The notes beneath the pieces are model-generated. The model ran no database searches, was not told the DNA's origin, and was given only the letters and a program-made list of their open reading frames with translations. Shown piece by piece: positions 1 to 6,900 of a DNA stretch of 64,000 nt. The translations under genes and the position numbers were made by a program. Source of the DNA: Methylomonas aurea (GTDB lineage Bacteria > Pseudomonadota > Gammaproteobacteria > Methylococcales > Methylomonadaceae); the NCBI RefSeq assembly GCF_024505045.1, contig NZ_JANIBM010000008.1, forward strand, positions 62,001-126,000, read 5' to 3'. Numbering within the stretch: position 1 is the first letter of the stretch; each line of letters opens with the position of its first letter.

Positions 1-555
1 CTGAACGTGCGGATCGCCACGCCACCGCCGGGTGCACCGGATGGCGTGCCGCCCGGCATCATGTCTTCGTTCATCTTTAACCTGAAGCCGGGCGATCAAG
101 TCTGGGTGTCCGGTCCGTACGGCGAATTTTTCGCTAAAGATACCGATGCCGAAATGGTCTTCATCGGTGGCGGTGCCGGTATGGCTCCAATGCGGTCGCA
201 CATTTTCGACCAATTGCGCAGGCTCAAGTCGAAACGCAAGATTACCTTCTGGTATGGTGCGCGCAGCAAACGTGAAATGTTCTATGTCGAAGATTTCGAC
301 ATGCTGCAACGTGAAAACGAGAACTTCAAATGGCACGTGGCATTGTCTGATCCGCTCCCGGAAGACAATTGGAAGGGCTACACTGGCTTCATCCACAATG
401 TGCTGTACGAAGAGTTCTTGAAAAACCATCCGGCTCCGGAAGACTGTGAATACTACATGTGCGGTCCTCCGATCATGAACTCCTCGGTGATCAATATGTT
501 GCTGGCTAACGGCGTCGACAGAGAAAACATTTTCTTGGACGACTTCGGCGGTTAA
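1..555 (+). CDS. nqrF: Na+-translocating NADH:quinone reductase subunit F (partial, C-terminal part)
   Basis: The gene is cut by the left edge of the window; the frame is open from base 1 and ends at TAA 553-555. The visible part is the FAD/NADH oxidoreductase half of NqrF, the subunit that takes hydride from NADH at the cytoplasmic face and feeds electrons into the sodium-pumping NQR complex. The nucleotide-binding stretch [17 protein letters not shown] and the C-terminal block with MCGPP and the terminal FLDDFGG are typical of the subunit. The 2Fe-2S N-terminal domain lies outside. It is followed by a hairpin and by nqrM, the usual order at the end of an nqrABCDEFM cluster. Confidence 0.95.
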   Translation: MNVRIATPPPGAPDGVPPGIMSSFIFNLKPGDQVWVSGPYGEFFAKDTDAEMVFIGGGAGMAPMRSHIFDQLRRLKSKRKITFWYGARSKREMFYVEDFDMLQRENENFKWHVALSDPLPEDNWKGYTGFIHNVLYEEFLKNHPAPEDCEYYMCGPPIMNSSVINMLLANGVDRENIFLDDFGG

Positions 556-574
556 CCTCAGCTTGATCCGGTTG

Positions 575-613
575 AAAAAACGGGGGACGATTAGAAGTCG
601 TCTCTCGTTTTTT
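575..613 (+). terminator. Rho-independent terminator-like hairpin between nqrF and nqrM
   Basis: Arms 575-590 and 598-613 pair over 16 bases with only two G-T wobbles and a 7-base loop. One arm is rich in A and the other ends in a run of T, as in an intrinsic terminator. It lies inside the presumed nqr transcription unit, so it may attenuate nqrM rather than fully end transcription. Confidence 0.75.
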
Positions 614-646
614 CGTTTCTAAGGCTTATATAACAGGACTATCGAT

Positions 647-841
647 ATGGGTTATTTTCTTGCGACGTTTATATTTATGCTTATTGTGATTGCCATTATG
701 GCGGTGGGAGTCATTTTCGGCAGAAACGCGATCAAAGGCTCCTGCGGCGGCACCGGCAACTGCATTTGCACCGAGAAATGCGATAAAAGAAGGAAGTTTG
801 AGGCCGAACAGGCGCAAGCGACGCCGGCCGAACATTCTTGA
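647..841 (+). CDS. nqrM: NQR maturation protein NqrM (DUF539 family)
   Basis: This 64-residue protein has one N-terminal membrane helix (about residues 3-25) followed by a short cysteine-rich tail: SCGGTGNCICTEKC gives four closely spaced cysteines. This is the pattern of NqrM, which is needed to deliver iron to the membrane Fe centre of the NQR complex and is encoded next to nqrF in many bacteria. Its place 91 bases after nqrF supports the call. The C-terminal tail after the cysteines is charged and probably cytoplasmic. Confidence 0.9.
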   Translation: MGYFLATFIFMLIVIAIMAVGVIFGRNAIKGSCGGTGNCICTEKCDKRRKFEAEQAQATPAEHS

Positions 842-876
842 GCGGCGATGCGGCTAGTAAAGGCTGGAAGCTCAGG

Positions 877-1446
877 TTAAGGCGCGATAACCTTGCGGAA
901 AGTCAAATTGATTCGGCCGCTGCCAATTCCCGAATCGGGCGATAAGCTATGCTGCCAATCGCGTTGAAATTCAGGGTGCATAATCAGCAATGCACCGTCG
1001 GTCAGAACAACTTCGCCCTGCCGATCGAGTTTCTTATGGCGAAACGCAAAGTTTCGCGCCGTACCGAATGTTAGAGAGGCGATAATGGGCCGCTCGCCCA
1101 GTTCCGGCTCGTCGTCGGCGTGCCACCCTACGTAATCGTTGCCGTCGCGGTAGAGGTTAGCCAATACCGAATTAAACGAAATGTTTAGATAAGCTTCGAC
1201 TCGTTGCCTAATTCCAGTCAGAAGCGGCGTCCAAGGCCGGGTTTCCAAAAGATTGTAACGGTAACTGTAACGGATCCCCGAGTCGGCATGCCAGGTTTGT
1301 AAGCGTGGCAGGACAAAGCAGCGTTCGCCGACGGTGTAGGTGTTGATCGGCCAATCGTGATCCAGTATGAAACTCTTGTAAATTCCTTCGCATTCGGCCT
1401 GTGAGTAAAAGCGCTCGATAACTCTCAGACTTCCGTTTGCATTCAT
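877..1446 (-). CDS. AlkB-like 2-oxoglutarate/Fe(II)-dependent dioxygenase
   Basis: The 189-residue protein has the AlkB fold signature: the iron-binding HxD in GWHADDEPELG (about residues 120-130), a distal His in WQHSL, and the 2-oxoglutarate-binding Arg near the C-terminus in RINLTFR. The upstream NLYRDGNDYVGWH stretch is characteristic of the AlkB-homologue 2/3-like branch, which removes alkyl groups from nucleic acid bases by oxidative demethylation. No ada or alkA gene is adjacent, so a role in the adaptive response is not shown. It lies 6 bases after the hemerythrin gene on the same strand and may be co-transcribed with it. Confidence 0.85.
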   Translation of the reverse strand: MNANGSLRVIERFYSQAECEGIYKSFILDHDWPINTYTVGERCFVLPRLQTWHADSGIRYSYRYNLLETRPWTPLLTGIRQRVEAYLNISFNSVLANLYRDGNDYVGWHADDEPELGERPIIASLTFGTARNFAFRHKKLDRQGEVVLTDGALLIMHPEFQRDWQHSLSPDSGIGSGRINLTFRKVIAP

Positions 1447-1452
1447 AAAGGG

Positions 1453-1845
1453 CTACGCCTGGTTCTGCCGGATATAACTCGCTAACGCGCTATCCATCGT
1501 CGCTACGTGTACGGCGAACCATCCCGGCAAGCGCTCCCGGATAAAGGCGCGGCCGAACGCGATTAGTCCCTTATCGACTCTGGATTGAAATTGTTTGAAT
1601 TCGGACAATACCCTTTGATGTTCGCCTTTATGTTCGCTTTCCGCCGGAAATCCACATTGTGCCATTAATTGGTTTTCGCGTTCGAAGTGTGCGACGACGT
1701 GTTCGTGTAATAGCCGATAGAGTCGCGCAAATTCGGGATTCTCCGCCTTATCTAATTGATTCACAAGCTGAATAAACTCGGCGTGATCGCCGTCGATCTG
1801 GTCGTTTCCGGTTGCGGAAATCGTAGCTTCATCGATTAATGTCAT
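1453..1845 (-). CDS. Bacteriohemerythrin (single-domain O2-binding di-iron protein)
   Basis: The frame is open up to 1929, but the ATG at 1845 gives a 130-residue protein of normal hemerythrin length. The 28 extra upstream residues have no counterpart in the family. The di-iron ligands are all visible: His in DGDHAEF, His and Glu in LLHEHVVAHFERE, the HxxxH pair in EHKGEHQRV, and the final His and Asp in HVATMD. There is no attached signalling domain, so it is a free oxygen carrier or sensor. Methanotrophs use such proteins to handle O2 for methane oxidation or for protection; which applies here is inference. Confidence 0.88.
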   Translation of the reverse strand: MTLIDEATISATGNDQIDGDHAEFIQLVNQLDKAENPEFARLYRLLHEHVVAHFERENQLMAQCGFPAESEHKGEHQRVLSEFKQFQSRVDKGLIAFGRAFIRERLPGWFAVHVATMDSALASYIRQNQA

Positions 1846-2052
1846 TGTTTGTTGTCCGAAGCGAAATGTCAGCCGTTGTCTGAACAAGGCTAGAGTTATA
1901 TCAGCAGTAATGATGCCAATGCTGAACATGCTGTAGCGCCGCCACTAGAGCTATCGGAGGCGTGCCAAAACCGTTATGCAGCGATAGTGTTCGCCTCCTC
2001 GAACAGCAAGGCAAACCAATCGGTTGGAAATGTAAAAGTTGGATGGCCGGAG

Positions 2053-2096
2053 CACAATCCGCAGAAGGCAAGTGGAACTTGCCCAGGCGGATTGTG
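2053..2096. repeat. Perfect nested inverted repeat in an intergenic gap
   Basis: The outer arms CACAATCCGC (2053-2062) and GCGGATTGTG (2087-2096) are exact complements. Inside them GGCAAGT (2067-2073) and ACTTGCC (2077-2083) also pair perfectly around a 3-base loop. No T-run follows on either strand, so a plain terminator is unlikely. It has the look of a REP-type intergenic element downstream of the diflavin reductase gene. The rest of the 1846-2141 gap shows nothing I can name. Confidence 0.7.
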
Positions 2097-2141
2097 GTAT
2101 AGAAATGCGGAAAACGAACTGAGCTGGATCGGATAGCTCGA

Positions 2142-3884
2142 TCAGTAAACGTCCCTGACGTAACGTTTGTCTTTTTTCAGGCTATTGACGTATTCCACAG
2201 CTTGGACCAAGCTCATTTTGCCGTGCTCCCGAATAACATCGTGCAAGGCTTGATCCACGTCCTTGGCCATCCGGTAAGCATCGCCGCAGACGAAGAAATA
2301 TCCGCCTTGTTCCAGCCAAGTGAACAACTCGGCGCCGTGTTGCTTCATGCGGTCCTGTACGTAAATTTTTTCGGCCTGGTCGCGAGAGAAGGCGAGATCT
2401 AGTTTGGTCAGCAAGCCGCTAGTTTTCATGGCTTCGATTTCGTCTCGGTAAATAAAATCGGTGGCAGCGTTACGGTCGCCGAAAAATAGCCAATTCTTAC
2501 CGCTTGCATTGCGGGCTTGACGTTCCTGCAAAAAGGCGCGGAACGGTGCGATGCCGGTGCCCGGTCCAACCATGATCATTGGCAGACTATCGTCGGCGGG
2601 CACTCGGAAATTATTGTTGGGCGTGAAGAAAATTTTCACGTCAGTATTGCCGTCTACTAGATCGGCCAGATAGGTCGAGCAGACGCCTTTGTGATGGCGG
2701 CCGTGGGCGTCGTAACGCACGCTGGCCACCGTCAGATGCACGGTGTCCGGGGTTAGTTTGCTGCTGGAAGAGATCGAATAGGCCCGATGTTGAAGCGGTT
2801 TTAATAGGCCTAGAAATTCGGCGGCGGAAAATTCGACGGCCGGAAATTGCAACAATAGATCCAGCGTATCGCGACCCCACAAATAATTAGATAATTTTTC
2901 TTTGTCGCCGGCCTGCAGGATGCCGTTAAGTTCCTGGTCGCCGGAACGCTTTGCGATTTCCTCGACGAATTCTTTGCTCGGGGTTTTGATTTCGAAATGG
3001 GTCCGCAATGCTTCCGAAAGCGTCATCAATTCGCCGTTGACCGGTTCGTCTTCGCTGCCGGTGCACCCCAGGGCTTTGACGATATCGGCGACCAATTGCG
3101 GGCAGTTGGTCGGCACGACGCACATCGCGTCGCCGGCTTCGTAACTGAGTCCGGAACCGGCGATCGAGATTTCGTAATGGCGAGTTTCCTTCGACGAATT
3201 CTCGGCTGTCAACAAGCGGTTGACCAGCAATTTGGCAGGGAACGGATTCTTGCGGTTATAAGCCGGTTTGGCTGCAACGCGGTTATCGGTGTCCAGCACG
3301 GCGACGGTGGCCGCGCCTTCTGCCATCAACGGGATTACTTCGCTAAGCCACTGTTCGGCGGGTGCCTCGAAATCGACGTCGCAATCAACGCGGTCGAACA
3401 AGCGTTGCGCGCCTAGGGTTGCCAAGCGCTCGTCCCAATCCTTGCCGGCTTGGCAGAACAGGTCGTAGCTGGTATCGCCCAACGCTAAAATCGAATATTT
3501 GACGTTCTCCAAACGGGGTGCGGAATCTTCTTTAGCGGCATCCCAGAGCATTTCGGCGTTATCCGGCATCGCGCCTTCGCCGTACGTGCTGGTTATGATC
3601 AGCAGGTATTCCATTTTGGTCAGTTGGCCGATATCGATTTCGTCCATGCCTTTGACTACCGGCACCAAGCCGTGACTTTTGGCGCGGTTGGCGGCGTCAT
3701 GGGCCAGGCTTTCGGAATTGCCGGTTTGGCTGCCGAACAGAATATGCAACGTCCGGTTGCCGCTCTGGTTACTGCTAGTGGAGTTTTGCACCATATGGCT
3801 GTGCATGCCGGCAAAAAATCCGCTCAGCCAAGCGCGTTGGACGTCGGAATAGGGTGCGTTTTCAGGGATAAAAGGTGATTTCAT
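2142..3884 (-). CDS. CysJ-like NADPH diflavin reductase (FMN/FAD)
   Basis: The 580-residue protein has the CysJ layout: a flavodoxin domain (about 45-185, FGSQTGNSESLA and STYGEGAMPDN), an FAD-binding domain with RAYSISSS and GVCSTYLAD, and an NADPH domain with GPGTGIAPFRAFLQER and CGDAYRMAKDV. It ends in RYVRDVY, very like the C-terminus of E. coli CysJ. Such proteins move electrons from NADPH through FAD to FMN and on to a partner. The usual partner, the sulfite reductase hemoprotein CysI, is not encoded nearby. The gene instead follows a glutamate synthase large subunit gene by 111 bases on the same strand, so it could be that enzyme's electron donor (inference). Annotation as sulfite reductase alpha subunit would follow the family name only. 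Confidence 0.85.
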   Translation of the reverse strand: MKSPFIPENAPYSDVQRAWLSGFFAGMHSHMVQNSTSSNQSGNRTLHILFGSQTGNSESLAHDAANRAKSHGLVPVVKGMDEIDIGQLTKMEYLLIITSTYGEGAMPDNAEMLWDAAKEDSAPRLENVKYSILALGDTSYDLFCQAGKDWDERLATLGAQRLFDRVDCDVDFEAPAEQWLSEVIPLMAEGAATVAVLDTDNRVAAKPAYNRKNPFPAKLLVNRLLTAENSSKETRHYEISIAGSGLSYEAGDAMCVVPTNCPQLVADIVKALGCTGSEDEPVNGELMTLSEALRTHFEIKTPSKEFVEEIAKRSGDQELNGILQAGDKEKLSNYLWGRDTLDLLLQFPAVEFSAAEFLGLLKPLQHRAYSISSSSKLTPDTVHLTVASVRYDAHGRHHKGVCSTYLADLVDGNTDVKIFFTPNNNFRVPADDSLPMIMVGPGTGIAPFRAFLQERQARNASGKNWLFFGDRNAATDFIYRDEIEAMKTSGLLTKLDLAFSRDQAEKIYVQDRMKQHGAELFTWLEQGGYFFVCGDAYRMAKDVDQALHDVIREHGKMSLVQAVEYVNSLKKDKRYVRDVY

Positions 3885-3942
3885 TTCTTTACCAACTTTG
3901 AGCTGCGCGTTGGCAGCTCGTTAAACTAATAAATCCATATGG

Positions 3943-3986
3943 GCCGGGCAATCGGCTATCCAGACTTAGGATCGGATTTGCCCGGC
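3943..3986 (-). other. Inverted repeat between gltB-like and cysJ-like genes
   Basis: GCCGGGCAA (3943-3951) and TTGCCCGGC (3978-3986) are exact 9-base complements around a 26-base loop that itself can partly pair. There is no clear T-run, so it may be an mRNA-stability or processing hairpin that sets different levels of the two gene products rather than a full terminator. Confidence 0.5.
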
Positions 3987-3995
3987 CGGACAAGG

Positions 3996-6900
3996 TTATG
4001 CGGCTTCGTTTTCCAACAATTCCTTGACGATGCTCAGGCTTTCCAGGCTGGCCAAATTTTTATCGATGGACGGAACGCCGGCCAGAGCTTGGCGGTTGAA
4101 TCGGTCCTGTTCGATGATCCAGGCGGTGGAGCCAATCGAGTAAATGCTCTGGACGTCGCGCAGTTTCAACGTGGTCTTATAGTCGTTCAAACGTTTTTCA
4201 GCCATTAGCGCCGCTAATTGTTGGTCGTCGTATTGACTGTAGGCCTCGCGAATGTTTTTTACCAACGCGTCTTGCAATTTGCGCGGACGCTCCATTAACA
4301 GCTTGTCGGCGTATTTATCGATCAAGCCCTGCGTCAGGGGCATATTGGCTTTGATCAACTGGTCGCGAGCGATTTGCTGGGCCCTGTCTATCACGGCGTA
4401 GCTATTGATCAGTTTCAGAGTCAAGTCGCTGTCGGTTTCCCCGTAGCCGGGTATCGCGCCGTTGAACAAAGCGTTACCGGTTTTGTGCGCTTGTTTGATC
4501 TGTTCGATCTGGTTCTGCGCGAATGCCACCGACAGTTCCTCGATCATCGCTTTGCGGTCGAGAGATTTGCTCAAGTACTCCGCGGTTTGGGTACGGTTCA
4601 ACCATAGTGGCAAGGCGAATTTGAAGTGCTCCCGATGTTGTGGCCAATTGGCGAGGATCGCTTTTGCTTTTGCCGAGCCGGTGTACTCTACATGCTGTTC
4701 CAGCATGTAAAGGATGAACTGTTCGTGGCTGGCTGCTACTTCACTAGCGTCGGTCAATCGATGGATGCTGACCGAGGTGTCGTCGTACAAATCCTCCAGC
4801 CGGTTTTCCGGGTCGTATTGGTAAGCATTGCCGCCGGACATGCCGGTACAAAAACCTTTGCCGAAACCGCCCAAATTCAATACTGCGCCGTTGATCATGT
4901 ATTCGCAGGCAAAATCGCCGACGCCTTCCACGACGGCCATTGCACCGGAATTGCGGACGGCGAAGCGGTCGCCGGCCTCGCCTTCGATGAAGGCTTTGCC
5001 GCCGGAGGCGCCGAACAAGGCAAAGTTGCCGATCAGCACGTTTTCACCGGGTTTATTCGAACCGCCGCCGGGCGATTTGATCACGATCACACCGCCGCAA
5101 GCGGTTTTGCCGACGCCGTCGTTGCATGTGCCGGTGTGTTCCATGCGCATGCCGTCGTTATTGAACGCCGCATAACTTTGGCCGGCGGAACCGTGGGTGC
5201 GGACGACGACGCTATCGTCCGCCAAATAGCGGCGACCATGCTGGTTGGTGTGTACGATTTGGCTGGCGGCGATTTGCTCCGCGCTCATCTCGTAATGCAG
5301 CATACGCTCGATATCGATTGCGGTTTGGCCGCCGACAGTCTTGTTACGGTTGTTGAGCTTGAATTCGGCACCTTCGACCACGACTTGCTTTTGACCGTGT
5401 TCGAACAGGGCTGCTTTTACTTTGGCGAAGATCAGATCGTCGATGGCGAAATCCTTTTCCAGGTATATCGGCTTTTCGACTTTGATTTCCTGCACTTCCG
5501 CCAACAGTTTTTGCAGGTGCAACTGCCCGATCATGCTCGGATGGTTGATCAAATGCAGCAGTTCGGTCTTGCCGCGGATATCCTTAAGGCTGCTGTAGCC
5601 CAAGTCGGCCAGAATTTCCCGAACTTCGTGAGCCAGGTTCATGAAAAACTGCGCCAATACACGCGGATCGCCTTTGAATTCCTCGTGCGCAGTGGTCAAC
5701 CCGGCCGGGCAGCGGATGTTGCAGTTTTTCGCCATCACACAGCGCAGCATCATCAGAGCGGTGGTGCCGAATTCGAACGAGTCGCCGCCGAGGATAGCCG
5801 ATTTGACCACGTCGGTGCCGTTCTGGTGAGCGGCGCTGCAACGCAAAACGACTTTGTCGCGTAAACCGTTCACCGCCAAGGCTTGGTGGACTTCTGCGAT
5901 GCCGATTTCCGGCGAGCGGCCGGTGTTTTTCAGGCTGGTGACCGCGGCGGCACCGGTGCCGCCGGTGTTACCGGCGACGTTGATAACATCAGCTCCGGCC
6001 TTGGCGACGCCAACCGCGATCGTACCGATGCCTTCCGAGGATACCAACTTGACCACTACCCGAACCCGGGCGGCCTTGGCGTCGTGAATCAATTGACCCA
6101 AATCTTCGATTGAATAGGTATCGTGGTGCGGTGGAGGACTGACCAGTTCCACTTTCGGCGTGCCACCACGTAAAGCTGCGATTTCCACCGAGACTTTCGG
6201 CGCTGGCAACTGACCGCCTTCGCCCGGTTTCGCACCCTGGCCGATTTTGATTTCGATTTCTTCCAGATTCGGGTCGGCCAAATAGCCGGCCCAGACGCCG
6301 AAGCGGCCGGAGGCGAATTGCTTGATTTTGCTGGAGCGTATAGTACCGAAACGGCTGGAGTGCTCGCCGCCTTCGCCGGAGTTGCTCATGCCGCCGGCGA
6401 TGTTGGTACCCTGCGCTACCGCTTCGTGGGCCTCGGCCAATAATGCGCCGTGACTCATCGCGCCTGAGGCAAAAGTTGGGGTGATTTCGTGCGCCGGTTG
6501 TATCTTGGCCAAGTCCAGACGCTCGCGGGCGGTGCGGAGGTTACTCAGGTAAAAATGCAGTACGCTGTCAGTGTCGTTAATCCGGACGTTCAGACTGTCG
6601 GTTTCGATGGCGACCGAGAAATCTTGACCGGCGAAACGCGATTTTAGATGTTCCGCCAGTTGTTCCAGTCGGACTTTGCTCGGATTGTCGGTCAATTCGA
6701 CTTTGAACACGGCACCGTTGGTGCGGGACACTTTCAAACCGCGCACCACAAAGTTGTTATTGCCGTGCAGGTTTTGGCTGCCAAGCAGGCGATCGAACTC
6801 GGCTTGCGTCTCTGCGCCGGAAATATCGACCGGGAACTCCATCACGTCGCGCAACGCGGCGGGGCGGTTGGCCCGCTCTTGAGCCAGATTGCGGGTGAAG

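Noticed and set aside
4626-5864. 412-codon open frame on the plus strand opposite the gltB-like gene
   Set aside because: It is fully antisense to a well-supported GltB-family gene and its composition (Ala, Gly, Val, His, Asp rich) is that of a GC-driven shadow frame.
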